Positions 1-12,000 of a stretch of DNA of 64,000 bases are shown piece by piece; the first letter of the stretch is position 1; each line of letters starts with the position of its first letter. Both the position numbers and the translations under genes were made by a program. Source of the DNA: Plicaturopsis crispa FD-325 SS-3 (taxonomy: Eukaryota > Basidiomycota > Agaricomycetes > Amylocorticiales > Amylocorticiaceae); NCBI GenBank assembly GCA_000827205.1, contig KN832554.1, positions 365,263-429,262 on the forward strand, given 5' to 3'. Below the pieces are notes generated by a model. The model was given only the letters and a program-made list of their open reading frames with translations, searched no databases and was not told the origin of the DNA.

Positions 1-1345
1 GTCAACCTTTGCTTCCTCACCCAAGCCAGCCCCCAGCCATTCCGGTTCCTCGTCCGCAAAATCATCATCCAAGTCATCCCCTCCCGCCTTGCGTTTCCGG
101 TTGCCTCTCGATTTTCCAGCCTCCTCATCACTGTCCACATCATCCTCACCAAGCATCCGTCTCCGCCGTCTCCGCTCCGCCTTTTCTAGCGCTTCTTTTG
201 TCTCCAATGCAATTTCCTCTTCGGTTTTCGTGCGATTTTTAGGCTTTGCTCGCTGATCGAATGCCAGTTCGCGAACCTGCTGGTCATAATCTAGGTCAAT
301 GGGTTTTGTCGCAATTCCCGGCAATGCGGAGTACGACGAGGCATCGTCGGCGTTGGGGCGTGCGTGTCCCAGAGGCACCGAGTTGCTCCCAGTAGATGAT
401 GGGTCGGGAGCGTATATAAGGGAACGGAGTGAATCGAATTCTTGGTCCATTTCGTGACGAAGGTTGTCCTCTTGCTCGCGTTCCATTTGCCGTCGGAGCT
501 AGATGCGTCGTGCATGAGGGTGCAGTTGTGGTGTATATGAGAAACGACAGACCTTATGCTCCTTGCTTTTTGCCATGACCTCGGCCATGACTTCTGCTTT
601 GGATTTTACCCTTGCAGGCTGGACGAGATATTGAGTGTGCCATTGGAGCTGATGATAGATAGAACGCACTTGGTCATCATCCGCCTCTTCTTCCTCATCT
701 CCAAATCCACCGAAATGGGTCTTGCGGACAACATCTCTGTCAAGTTGACCTCGACCGCTTTCTTCCTCGTCGTCATCGTCTAACCCTAGTCCAACGTCGT
801 CGAAGTCATCCAGCTTGGACAGACTTTGCCCGTAATGTGTAAGCTCCTCCTCGTCCTCGAGATTGAACGCGACGCCTTTCGAGGAACGTTGTCTTTCCTT
901 CGTAAAACGCTCCAGCATACGCTCCTCGAGGGGCATTGTGGGGTCATTTTCACCGAACCGCCTGTCGACTATTCCTCCTGCTCGGCCTTTCTCGTCGTGC
1001 TCTTTCAGCAGCGTTTTCTTACGCTGCAAACCACTGTCTCAAAAATTTAGCTGATACATCCAGGATCTAACCGCGTACCTGCTCGAGTCCCGCCTGTTTG
1101 CTCTGTGCTGGTCGTCCGGTGACGCCCTTGAGTTTCCGTCCGCCAACGTCGTGTTTTAATTTGGTCACTTTGACGTCGAACGGATTCAATCTCTGGTGGA
1201 TGTCATTGAGTTTTGCGGCCTTTTTCTCCCTGTCGCCCTCCTGCGGGCCCGTGCGCTTTCGTTTCTTCCCATTTTGCGGCTGTCCAGTAAGGCCCGCGTG
1301 TGATAATGCTGATTTTAGTTGAGACAGCTGCGAGCCTTTCGCCAT
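1..1345 (-). CDS. NOP14: Nucleolar protein 14, N-terminal part (3' end outside window)
   Basis: NOP14 is a component of the small-subunit processome needed for 18S rRNA maturation and 40S assembly in the nucleolus. The start at 1345 (MAKGSQLSQLK) follows the family's usual N-terminus. Exon 1 carries a Lys/Arg-rich segment (KKRKRTGPQ). It joins, over an intron at about 1078-1021, to RKKTLLKEHDEKGRAGGIVDR, followed by the RFGENDPTMPLEERMLERF signature. An acidic stretch follows, then after another intron the YDQQVRELAFDQRAKPKNRT block and a second basic cluster (ERRRRRRM). All of these are recognisable NOP14 blocks in the expected order. The gene continues off the left edge, so the C-terminal half is not visible. 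It lies 241 bp downstream of eIF3d on the same strand. Confidence 0.93.
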
Positions 1346-1586
1346 GTTGTACGCCGAGGAGGAAGTCAAGATAAAAACTTGTACTGATCCGCGATGTACT
1401 GAACGCCGGACATCCGAATCCCGCATTTCATTTCATTTCACCATTCTTACAGGCTGCACATCCGCTCAAACGCAACATCCAACGCTCACGAAGTAGCAGC
1501 ATAACCAAGTACAGTATGTCTTATCCGTTACAGCAGGTAGTTAGGGATACATTCATACTGTCATCGGCTGATTTACACCGCTAAAA

Positions 1587-3632
1587 TCAGATAGATTCGG
1601 GATCTTCATCGTAGCCTTCACCATCTTCATCATCTTCCACGGTGAACGCAGACATGGGGACGGAGTAAAGGCGAATGACAGGCTGAAAAAAGGAGGACGA
1701 TAAGCTAACCACAAAACCGAAGACGGGACATGGCACACATACCTTGTTCGGATCTTTAACGAGCACGTATTTGCCCTCAGGCATTTTCATGCACATATCG
1801 GTGACGGTACGGACGATACCCCATCCGTTAGCCAAGGAGACATTCAGCTGCGCGGCGAAGTCTGTCGGCCGCATGGACGCCGTGCTCAGGATGACATGCC
1901 GAGTGTTGTCACGAGGGTTGGCTCGGGAGATATATCTGCACAGATGAGTGAGTATTGAAGGACGTGGTCCGAGGTGCTCAGCACTTACCCGATTTTCATC
2001 AAATCGGCGCCAGCAAGCACACTTTGTACTGTCCACTTGGCGAGCTTGCAACTGTTGTTCTTCATTTCAGTCGCAACGACGGCACCACGCTGCGAATCCA
2101 GCTTGGAGCGCCAGTCGGGCGCGCCGCCGGCACCCTGTGCCCGAGGGTCGAATTCGTTCAGAGCACGTATGGTGACGAGCCCCTTGCCCTCCTTCGGATT
2201 TCCCTGACCAGGTGTGTAAGCATCCACTTCAGTACGGACACAGATTTTGATGTCCTCGTCTTCGGTAATACCGAGGTCGAAGACACGGTACCGGTACCCG
2301 CACGAGGCGAGTGGGTCGGTTTCTTCCGGTCCGTAGAAGGGGTTTGGATGCGCAAAATCGACAGCTGGCGGGGGAGGGTTTTCGACGACTGACTGGAAGC
2401 CAAAGTTCTGGTTGATGTAAGTAGCTTCGAGAGAAAGCGATGTCGCAGCGTTGATCGAAGGGACTTCAGGGACGGCCGATTTCTCCAGAGGGTTGTTCGG
2501 GTTGGGGGGAGTGGGATCTTGAGGAGGGTCGGCAGCATTTTCGTTAACGGTAACAGTGTCAAATGGTCCGCCATCGCGCTTGTCGAAATAAAGGCTGTTG
2601 CCCTCCCGGATGATGACGATATCCCATGGGTAAACAGATCGTGGAGCACACATGAGGACGCTAAGGATAACGTCGGTAGTGTAAACGGTCGCAGTGCCAT
2701 TGGCCGCAAGCTAGGGCGATTCTCGGTTAGATGCATATAAAGACATAGCACGAGCACCAAAGCTTACTTGTTGAATGACGGGATCGTCAGATGTTGTGGT
2801 ATTGTATTTAATTCGGTCCACGAGTTGGAGGGGCTTCTCCGTCTTGGTGGTAATACGGTCATACGACTTGTCGTATGCGAAAAGTCGTCCGTAGGTATCC
2901 CTAAAGATGTATGAATGATTAGTTCCAGTATAGCCTAATAACCGACGGTATGCATACAAATCTTCGGGCTCATCGACTTCCAGCCTCAGCTTAGCCAGCC
3001 GATGGAATTCAATTTCCTCGTGCATCTGCCATTGAGGAGAAATCGCGACAGACGACTCGCGAGTGCGGTTGTTCTGGTGATAACGATTTTAGCGACCAGA
3101 TTCTCGCAGCGTAGTAAATATAATTCACCTTTTCCCAGTCCCTCCACCCGCCTCTCCTGCCGCCGCGCTGGCCGCCCCCGCGCCCGGCGTTGAAACCACC
3201 CCGTCCGCCTCTCTGCGCACCTCTCTGTGCGTAGCCACCGCCCCTGGCGTTCCCTCGGCCCCGGGCAAATGCCCCACCTCTGCGAGGGGGAACAGCCTTG
3301 TTATCGACGAGGGAGAAGCTGGATTCATCCTCGACATGGAAATATGCGAACGCGCTCGCGGTTCCACTTCCAAACGCCTGGTTCTCGCGGCCACCCCGTC
3401 CGCCTCCGCGTCCACCTCCACGGTGGTTTTGCGTGCTGGGGAGACCAACAGCCGTCTGACGGTTGTCTCCAGAAAGGTCATTCCAATCAGCAAAGCGCCC
3501 TAGCTTGTCGGATTTTGAGTATGGAGCATAGGGAATGTCCTTGAATTTGAACTGATCCGGTAAGTTGGAGGTCGACGGTCCCCATCCGCCGTCTGGATTG
3601 TCGTTGATTGGAGGTAAAGAAAACGAAGGCAT
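1587..3632 (-). CDS. Eukaryotic translation initiation factor 3 subunit D
   Basis: eIF3d is the mRNA cap-binding subunit of the eIF3 complex and acts in cytoplasmic translation initiation. The start at 3632 gives [20 protein letters not shown], matching the family's N-terminus; the open frame further upstream lacks that similarity. The first exon carries [26 protein letters not shown] and then a long RGG-rich tract (3125-3290), a likely RNA-binding region. Later exons encode the conserved blocks [48 protein letters not shown] and [11 protein letters not shown]. The C-terminus is acidic ([16 protein letters not shown]). At least five introns interrupt it. The gene is head-to-head with IST3, with only 91 bp between the two start codons. 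Confidence 0.95.
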
Positions 3633-3723
3633 CTTCGGTGGAGAATGCAGAACAGCGTCGAGACAGAAAAAAGTCGATGGCCTCGGATGTCGGAGTTCGG
3701 GTACTCCCCACCTCTCCGCCACC
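3633..3723. promoter_or_regulatory. Very short bidirectional promoter, eIF3d / IST3
   Basis: Only 91 bp separate the eIF3d start codon (minus strand) from the IST3 start codon (plus strand). This interval must hold both 5' untranslated regions and the core promoter elements unless transcription starts inside the opposite gene. No clear TATA box is visible. The function is inferred from gene layout alone. Confidence 0.6.
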
Positions 3724-4883
3724 ATGAAGTGAGTCCAAGTTCATTGCATAGATCCTGGCTTGTGCTCATTACTGGTCGACGAACAGCGTAGTTCGTGAAA
3801 TCAACCAGATAAACGAGAAGGAGCTAGAGCTTGGGGCGTCGGGCGCTTCATGGCACGATGAATACAAAGGTGAGCCGTGGTACCCTTCCCAGCCGGAGCG
3901 GGACACTTACTGTAGTTCTCCTCGCCAGATTCTGCATATATATTTGTAGGCGGTTTACATTTTGACTTGACCGAGGGCGATGTGATCACAATATTCTCGC
4001 AGTGAGTGCTCTCATGCTATCATTTTGGTTGACACCCCAATTCTAACTTGTCGCAGATATGGTGAGGTGATGGACCTCCATATGCCGCGAGACAAGACTA
4101 CGGGAAAAACCAGAGGATTTGGTTTCCTAATGTATGAGGACCAGCGATCTACTGTCCTTGCAGTCGACAATCTGAACGGGGCCAAGGTGCTCGAAAAGAC
4201 GCTACGCGTCGATCACGTCAAGGATTACAAGCAGCCGAAAACCAAAGACGAGGAAGGCGAATGGCATGAAGCTGAGGAGCAAAGCTTCAATGCGAGGCCA
4301 CAGATGATTCAAGGTGCGCGACAGATTTTTTGACCGTAAATACATTCAAAGTTGATAAAATTATCGAATAGACGACGACGCGGCTTCTGGTTCGTCTGCT
4401 TCGTCTGGACCCGCAATTGATCCAGAGGATCCAATGGCAGAATACCTCATCGCACAGCGTAGAGAGGAAAAGGCATTGAAAAAATCCAAAAAGTCCAAAT
4501 CGTCGAAAGGAAAGCACAAAAAGGACGAAACCCCCGAAGAGCGCCGTGCAAGAAAAGAGAGGAAGAAGGAGAAGAAGGCTCGGAAGCCGGCGGGGAAGTC
4601 TGGCGCTGCGAAGGACGTTGAGCAGCTGCTTCAATCTCTCGCCGGGGGTCGTGGGGACCGAATCCATTCTCGTTCTCCGCCGCGAAGTCACTCTACAGCG
4701 AGAAGGCAGACGTATTCGCGGAGTCGGTCACCCGTGCGGGAGCGCTCAGTGGAGTACGACCGTTCGTGGCCGGCGTACTCTAGTAGGGGTGGGTTCGACC
4801 GCGACCGTCGTTCGGATAGGTACGATGACCGTGAGCGCGACTCGCGATCTAGGAGAGACTATGATAACGATCGAGGCAATTAA
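3724..4883 (+). CDS. IST3: U2 snRNP / RES complex RRM protein (Ist3, RBMX2 homologue)
   Basis: Ist3 is a U2 snRNP-associated RRM protein that, with Bud13 and Pml1, forms the RES complex for pre-mRNA retention and splicing. Exon 1 is only ATGAA. Splicing gives MNVVREINQINEKELELG, a clear Ist3 N-terminus, then [27 protein letters not shown] and the RRM with RNP2 (YIFVGGL) and RNP1 (KTRGFGFLMYED), then LRVDHVKDYKQPK. Four short introns are supported by frame and splice signals; three lie in the first 300 bp. The last exon encodes a long Lys/Glu-rich helix and an Arg/Ser tail (SRSRSPVRERS) that is longer than in the yeast protein. The stop is at 4881-4883. Confidence 0.93.
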
Positions 4884-6549
4884 TCCTATTCTGTCGTTGT
4901 CAGTTTCTGGTTTACGCGATGCAATGCTAGGCCTTTCCCCGCGATTACGAGTTTCAAAGACATCAAGTTCATAGAATCCACGGATTGAATTATTCATACC
5001 TGTAACGCAACCACTACGAGCAAACCGTGAGCTCCGAATCTTGATTCAAGCCTGAAGTGGCGGAAGGCGCAGGTTTATGGGAATTTTAGGACACCTGATG
5101 GTTCGAAGAGGGCCGTCCGGGCCTAGAGAGAACAGAAATAATCCCGGCTGCTGGCTTGCTCCTCCTGCACTTTCTGCGATATCGGAACTTTCCCCGGACG
5201 GTTGCGACAGCTCGGAAGACTGTAGGGAAGGGAAGTCCCCATGTTTACGGTACCTACACCTGACACTATCACTTGCCCACTCCTTGCATCGCCGCACACA
5301 AAGATACGGTGGCCCTCACCTGGACCATCACAGTGTCTGGACGAACACGATAAATCAGGCAAATTAAAGAAGCAATGGCGTGGGTGCTGTTGACCGATTG
5401 CGTTTATGAAACGGTAAACCTGTGCAAGGATCACAACTGAGTTCGTGTAATCTTCTGAGACAGGAGTGTACAACCATAAATACCTACTCGGGGCTGCGAG
5501 GGAATTCATGATCGATATCCCGCTTTACAGTGTGGCTACGAGCCTATACACTCAGACAAAATTATCACAGATGAAGCGGTTCCAAGAATGAAGTGCTCGG
5601 AGTTCAGTATCGCCTTTACTAGATGGACGCTGCGTGAGTACGGAAGTCGAAGTGGAGTGAGTGCCATCACAGAGTATATGGACCAAGAGAAAGGAAGGCG
5701 TACCCCGTACTGAGTTCACAACGCACGTCCCATGGAGCTCGGAGCGTCCGTGTCTCAAGACCCACTTTATATCCTAACAGATTCGAATAGCAGCCGAGTC
5801 CTAGTCAATGCGCCGAATATTATCCACGAAGACGCAAATTTGGGGCGCACTGTCTGATATCTAGGCACGTGCAAGTTATCTGGAAAGGGACCAGCGTCAA
5901 TGAGTAGTTTGAGGGAGCAACGGGAGATGCACACATATGTAAACGCCGCCGCAAAAGCACCGTCTGCAAGTTTCTGAATCCTCCCGAAACAGACGTGGGT
6001 GCGGTTGATGACGGCGAGGCACGGACTCCAATTGAGTGTTTGCACCGAGACTGACGGGAACCTGACAATGGAAGCTGATGAGCTGTAAGTTTGCGAACGA
6101 CGAAGAAGAGAGGCCCAGGGGATTCTGCTCACGGCTTCCTCCAGAGTGGTATGTCTTCCTAGACATTGTGGCGCACTATGGATGCTCGTATGGACTGGAA
6201 TTCCCATAGAATCTGTTTCACTGCCCGAGATCAAGGAACTGGTGCGACAATTGTGAGTGGGAATGCGCGCCTAATGATGGCACTGCTCAATGACAGCGAC
6301 AAAGCTTGGATCAAATGCACACGCCCATGAGGCCAAACGACATGAAATATGTGACATACTTTCGGCATGACGAAACGGAGAATTGACCGATCATACAAAT
6401 TACGGGATGGCTTGATCAATGAGATAGAAGTCGCGAGAGGTATAGTTTGTACGAGCCAGAGGGTATAGGACAAATGAGGGCTCTATGCTGCACGAGTAGA
6501 CGGCTGAAGATCGTTTTTATCGGTCGAGACTGAAGGGGGGAGAAGAAAA
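4884..6549. other. Intergenic region without a recognised gene
   Basis: About 1.7 kb lie between the tails of IST3 and the minus-strand CCHC-motif gene. The longest open frame (minus strand, about 5767-6234, 155 codons) has no recognisable motif and no coding-like composition. Nothing resembling an RNA gene or repeat was seen. Confidence 0.6.
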
Positions 6550-7437
6550 TCAAGCAAATCCAGTCCACGCGGCCAGAGTTCCAGCCATGGCACGTATGGC
6601 GTTCAAGACGCCGCCCTGCTTGCCCTTTCCCTCGAACGAATCCAGAAGCGCATCGACGGCTTGTACCTCGCGCCCTAGGATCAATAGCCCAGCTTCTGCA
6701 TCTGTACTGCTCGCAGTCCGTCGGTAGTGAAGGCCGGTCTTCATTGCGGATTTTTCGACCGCAAGCATGTCCTTGTCGTTGAAGGTGAATATCGTGGCAG
6801 CGGGTGCTTTGGGTTCCTTGAGGATGTCAAGAAATTCGCGCCTCTCTTGAGCAGTCATGGACCGAGAGAATGATGTGATCTCTATCTCGCAAGAGTCGGA
6901 TGACATCGGGGATCGCTGGATGACGAGTTCGGCGGGTTTGCTGCGATATTTAGATGACGTAGAGCGCTGGGAAGTACGGGTAGGTGTCTCGAGTGCGCCC
7001 GGCATCTGAGCGCTACTAGGGGATCGGCCGTCCTTCGACGCGTTCACAAGTGTGTCCTTCCAGCTAGCTGGAGTTCCTGAGGCGTGCTCGCCTTCGTTCG
7101 TCTCATCGGGCAGGTTTGAGTCGGAAGACTGAGAAGACGAGTCCGCCGCCTTAGAAGTTGTCCTAAGAGACGCACGGCTCTTCTTGGATGATAGTTTCGA
7201 TGCGTCTTTGGCCCGCGATGCTCGTCCGGGGTGTAGGCTGTCTGAAGCTGTATCGTCTCCGCGCTTTGTGTTTGAGGGTGAATCGTTCGGGCAGCGACCT
7301 CGGGGGTGACCTTGGATAGGTTGGTTACACTTCGTGCAGTGCGGTGCTTTGCGGGGCGTGCTTCCAGGCGTTACAATATGGCTGCGAGTCGAAGCGGACG
7401 GGGTGCCAGACGTAGACGAACGCAGATTGTGAGGCAT
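6550..7437 (-). CDS. Unrecognised CCHC-motif protein, paralogue of the gene at 34499-35389
   Basis: An intronless gene of 295 codons, unusual in this intron-rich window. The start at 7437 (MPHNLRSSTS) is chosen because the paralogue also starts with MP..TRAS/LRSS and no upstream ATG is in frame. Near the N-terminus STPRKAPHCTKCNQPIQGHP contains Cys34, Cys37, His44 and Cys49, a possible small zinc site spaced C-x2-C-x6-H-x4-C, unlike the classic zinc knuckle. The middle is Ser/Thr-rich and low complexity. A C-terminal domain of roughly 110 residues (from about SMTAQERREFLDIL) follows and ends in a Gly/Ala-rich hydrophobic tail (KQGGVLNAIRAMAGTLAAW). I cannot name a function. It is divergent from DSC2, with 263 bp between the start codons. 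Confidence 0.8.
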   Translation of the reverse strand: MPHNLRSSTSGTPSASTRSHIVTPGSTPRKAPHCTKCNQPIQGHPRGRCPNDSPSNTKRGDDTASDSLHPGRASRAKDASKLSSKKSRASLRTTSKAADSSSQSSDSNLPDETNEGEHASGTPASWKDTLVNASKDGRSPSSAQMPGALETPTRTSQRSTSSKYRSKPAELVIQRSPMSSDSCEIEITSFSRSMTAQERREFLDILKEPKAPAATIFTFNDKDMLAVEKSAMKTGLHYRRTASSTDAEAGLLILGREVQAVDALLDSFEGKGKQGGVLNAIRAMAGTLAAWTGFA

Positions 7438-7700
7438 TGTTGCTGCGGTTCGTTTATTTCGTTCGTCCGATCGCTGTGACAAGGTTTGGCGAGAAAGGTT
7501 TTTCTAATCAATACGCTGGCGGGGGACAGCTGCAAAAACGTATATCGTGGTATAAGTTCAAGTTTGGTTGGGATTCAATTCCTGTCGAACAAGGCAAGGA
7601 ATCGCGGACTTCGAATTCGGGCCGGCATCTCGGCAACCATGTCCGTCCTCGGTGCCGTCGTTTCGTGGATCCTACTTGCAGGTCTTCGGGTACGTTCACC
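7438..7700. promoter_or_regulatory. Shared upstream region of the CCHC-motif gene and DSC2
   Basis: 263 bp separate the two divergent start codons, so the promoters of both genes probably lie here. No specific factor site was identified. Confidence 0.5.
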
Positions 7701-9092
7701 ATGTCTTTTGAGAATGCTCCAGTTTCAAAAGGTTAGTGACTATTCCATCGCGAATCCTGATACTAAATGTTGTCTTAGGCCTCATGGTAGGCTGTGCTCT
7801 GACGTCCATCTTCGTTGGCGTGTTTGATGTGAAACACTACGCAAACCTCCAGGCATGTCCTAGCATTTGGATCGTCGAAAAGCGTCTACTCTGTTGCTCT
7901 CAAACTGATTGATACTCTCGATCAGCTAGTGCCACATATCTCACGACATCACCAAGTGCGTACATACGGAAGATTCTGGCTCCCATACTCACATGTTTCA
8001 CGCTTTCAGTATTGGCGGCTCTTTACCCACCATCTCGCGTTTGAGAGCTCTAGTGATCTGTTTGTCGCTGAGGTATTGCTGTACTCGACAGCAGTGCAGA
8101 TAGAGCGCCAATTTGGAAGCACAAAATTCGCGGTGCGCCTCACGTCTGTTTTGCCAAACGCGATGAATGGACTGGCTAAAACAACCTCGCGTGTTAAGTC
8201 TTACGCCGTGGTATCGACTTTACTGTCGACGATACTTGAGTTTACGTGCTTATTGCTTTTCAATCGCGTCGGCGTGAATAACATTCCAGCTGGACCCCTC
8301 GCATTGTTATTCAGCATCCTGTACAACTACTCGAGGATCGTTCCAAGCGCGTATCAATTCCGCATATTCGGCGTTCCGTTCACCAACAAAATATTCCAGT
8401 ATGCACTTGCCGCACAGGTCTGTTTCGTCGCATTCACGCCCTGCATGTGAACCTTTTTCCCTTTTTCAACTGACTTGGCCTTCGTGGTGTATGCTATGAA
8501 CAGATAACCTTCAGTCACCTGCCTGGGTCCGCGGTAGTCGTAGCTATTGGAATCTTGGCTGGCCAGATATACCGCTCCGACATGACGAACCTTAAATCCT
8601 ACCGCCTCCCTGCCTCCTTCGTCAACTTTGCCAGCCAGAACCTCCTCCCCCTTATCGGATCTACCCGTCCACCTCGCCGTACGAACCGCGCCCTCCCAGA
8701 CTCCCTGTCCGTCGGAAATGAAAATGCGAATACGGAGGTTATAACCACTGCGCGGGAGCCGCAGCCAGTACCGGCGCCCGTAGAAGACGCCCCGCCCTCA
8801 GTGATGAGGGAATGGGTCGATGAATTGACCGGGCGGGCGGAGCGCGGTGTGCGCATTCCTAGCGATGCGGAGATCACCCAGCTCACGAGCATGTTCCCGA
8901 ACGTCGCGAGGGACGTCGTCGTAGGAGCACTTCAACGGAGGTGCGTTCTTTTGGCTATCCCCCATCCTTCCATTTCACTTCAAGTTTGTATTCACCGGTC
9001 CGTCTTGACTGACACACAAGAAAACTATGTTCGCATTTTCTAGTCCTGGTATCGAGGGGGCCGTCGAAACTCTTCTCAGCTCGGGCGCATGA
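7701..9092 (+). CDS. Rhomboid-like pseudoprotease with UBA domain (Dsc2 / UBAC2 family)
   Basis: The family works in the Golgi/ER membrane DSC ubiquitin ligase, which in fungi activates SREBP and handles membrane-protein quality control. Splicing gives MSFENAPVSKGLMVGCALTSIF, then LVPHISRHHQYWRLFTHHLAF, the Derlin/rhomboid-like signature, and several hydrophobic segments (AEVLLYSTAVQIERQFGS, YAVVSTLLSTILEF, LPGSAVVVAIGILAG). No catalytic Ser-His pair is evident, as expected for a pseudoprotease. The C-terminus (RIPSDAEITQLTSMFPNVAR ... GAVETLLSSGA) is a UBA domain, split by the last intron. The second intron (7853-7925) has a GC donor. The stop is at 9090-9092. Confidence 0.88.
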
Positions 9093-12000
9093 CGGACTGC
9101 TCCATAGCTCATAATGCCGTATCTAACCATGGCCCCATTTTAATCAGTGATCTATACCTGAATTGTGTTGGCTTCCTGGCCATAACTGTGCAGGGTGTTT
9201 CACCTGTCCCAACCAATCATCGTGAGTACCATTTTTCCCTCCGACCGTCGCAGCTTTGGGCGTGTCGTAGATCTGCGTACGGCAAGTCAGCAAAATGTCT
9301 CCAGTGCGAGTTCTCTACCATATCTAAACTTCCAAGCGTCCCTGCTCCCAAACTTCCAGGGCTATTGACATCGAGCGTATAGAAAGCATAGCCACTGAGG
9401 CACGGAATCATGCGTCCAGGACCACAATTCTTAGTCCTCCAGGCTGCACTTCTTTGTAACAGGCTTCTTCTGCGACGGCATCTCAGGAAGTCCTCCAACC
9501 TCACAGTACAGCTAGTACTCCTATCTCGCATAGGCCGACATGAGCAAACGCTGCGACTTTCCGGCGTCAACCCCTCCGGAGATGAAGTTTGCCATTGAAC
9601 GAAGCGCCGCAATGTATCTCGATACGCTGGGTGCGCTCTCACATCGCAGGCAATATTGCAAAATCACTCTGAGTGGACGCATGGGTAAGTGCGGTCAATC
9701 CCAATCTCGAACTTATCTCCGTCTATCGCACTCACTAAGCTCGGTCTTTGTGTCCTAGTTTCGGTCGTTATCATGCGGCGTCGTGTGTATGGCCTCCTTG
9801 AAGTAGCCATGTACGCGTCGCCGCTTGGATGTTGGTCCGTGCTTTCTTCGACTGTGTGCCTCCGTGGGTCCAACGTTAGCTTATTCATTGATCCACTGTG
9901 GCTCATTGTCTCCCACAGTGACTACTCGGATCATGGTCCCGTCTCGTTCAATGCAACTCACTATGAAGCCCTGTCAGCGTTCTTGACAACTCTTGACAGG
10001 CCGTCTTGCTGCTCCTTCACCGAAACACCCGCAGGCTTCTCGTAACCAGCATACGTGCCATTTTCGTTTATGAATTCGGCGTGCTACCACTCCCAAGCTT
10101 CATTGTACGGGATGCTGTGTCTACCGGATCACAGTCCACGCTCACCGTGAAATCCGCACTCCGTCAAGGCGGTATACGCACGAGGATCTGTCAAGAATAA
10201 GGTTAGTCGTGTTGCATACCCCGCATTCATGATATCCGAGATGCACGTCTACTGGATTTGCACCCGGCGTTTTCCCACTTCGCATTCAAAGCAGGAAAGG
10301 AGCTCCGCTTCTGCTCCATTGGTATCTCGACGACGTCTGAATAACCGTGTCGAAGGAGTGCCCGTCGCTATGCTCTCGCGAACGCGAAGGTACGAGCTTT
10401 CTCCCTGTTCTTTCGACCATGCCGACAGGTACCCAGCCTGAGGTCGTATCGTATCAAGAATTCCTCTGCATGCTATAGCTACCCGTACATCTCCTCTGTC
10501 AGGATGCGACGATGTCTTTGAGGAGAAATAAGCTTCTCCGGGTCGTTTTTCGGTTCCCTGCATTCGCACTTCTCTCTTGTGCGCGCTACTCGGCTCTCGA
10601 CACGTCGGAGCCGTGCAGGCGCGAGCTGCGAGCTGGCAGCACCAAGCCACAGCTCCGAGGATCTAGGCTCGTCGAGTTAAAGTGAGTGGCAATAGTTATT
10701 CAGTAAATATCGCGCTGCTGAGCCGTGGGTTTACCGTGATTACGATTCCGGGAGTAGGTGTGCCATCCCTACCGAGAAATGTGATCATGTCTACTTCTCA
10801 TCCACCGTTGTCAGGCATATGACCTAGGACAAAGCAGGTGTATCTCCTGCTGCCTTTTTGGACTGCAGAGAACTCGAGGCCCCATATCAGAGAATCGGTA
10901 TGCAACAGTATTCTTCGCTGGTTGATGCAGCGCACCGACAGGAAGAGGTGTCATTACAGCTGCCCTACCCGCGAAACAGTTCATTTAGCGGATCTTAGGA
11001 TCTTACGTCCGGCCCTCCGTTGCCGTCGATTCATAATGCTTGCTCAGGGTGTTTCCCCAAAGTGTTATCGGCTCCTTACTGGTCTCGGGATAAGGATGGA
11101 CTCTGTGGGGGCATTATCCTCCGAAGTGTCGCCAATGCGGAGTCTATGGTGCCGCGGTGGGTCACCAGGTCATATTCGTCTAACCATCGCCCCAACATTG
11201 ACATTGTCTCCCGGCTGCCCAGCATGTTTTTCACGATAATACCTACGTATCCTCTACGCCCGCGTACCGATTGATTTACGTTGGGCACGGTGGTTTATTA
11301 CGCTGCCTCGCACTTTCTACCGAGCAATCTGATTAAATAAAATGATCGAGGTCCTTAGGGTGAATAAATTGAATTATCTACCATCGAGCTCGCGTATTGA
11401 CCCTGACGCGCGCGCCTCGACACTCGTGATTAGGCTTGCTAGCGAGCACAATGCATTCATCGAGTCTCATGACATAGAGCGCCATCCTAGTGACTAGTTT
11501 CAACGCACCGGTGCCTCGCCATCGCCGAGTGTCGGAGTCGGGGAGTGCCTTTGGTGTGGGTGACGTTCCTCGCGTACGGTGTATCTTGCCCCGACGTATT
11601 CACGCCTCGTAAACCACCGACGCTATGATGATTGCACCCCTTGACCCACCTCGACCGTCGGTACCCGCCGCCGGTGATCTAAGCGACAGATTACCCCAGT
11701 AAGTGATCGCAGTAATTAATTGAGTGGGACGACACGAAACATGTAAGTAAAAACTGGCCTGCATTCCCCGGCTGTCGCGCTTAGCCTCTGCGTTCCTACC
11801 TCGTAAGAGCTATAAGATAAGCACTCGGCAGACGCGATAATGGGGATGCTCAGTGGAGGGGCAGGAAATGCAGGAGCCTAGCCATTCCGCAATCCCTGCT
11901 TCTTCGAGCACACCCACGGCCGTGTGATCAAGTCCTCGGCAAAGAACTGATGATGGATAACGAACCTGCGGCGTAAACGGAGCATACCGATATGCCATTT

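Noticed and set aside
5767-6234. 155-codon minus-strand frame in the spacer after IST3
   Set aside because: No motif, no splice context and no coding-like composition.
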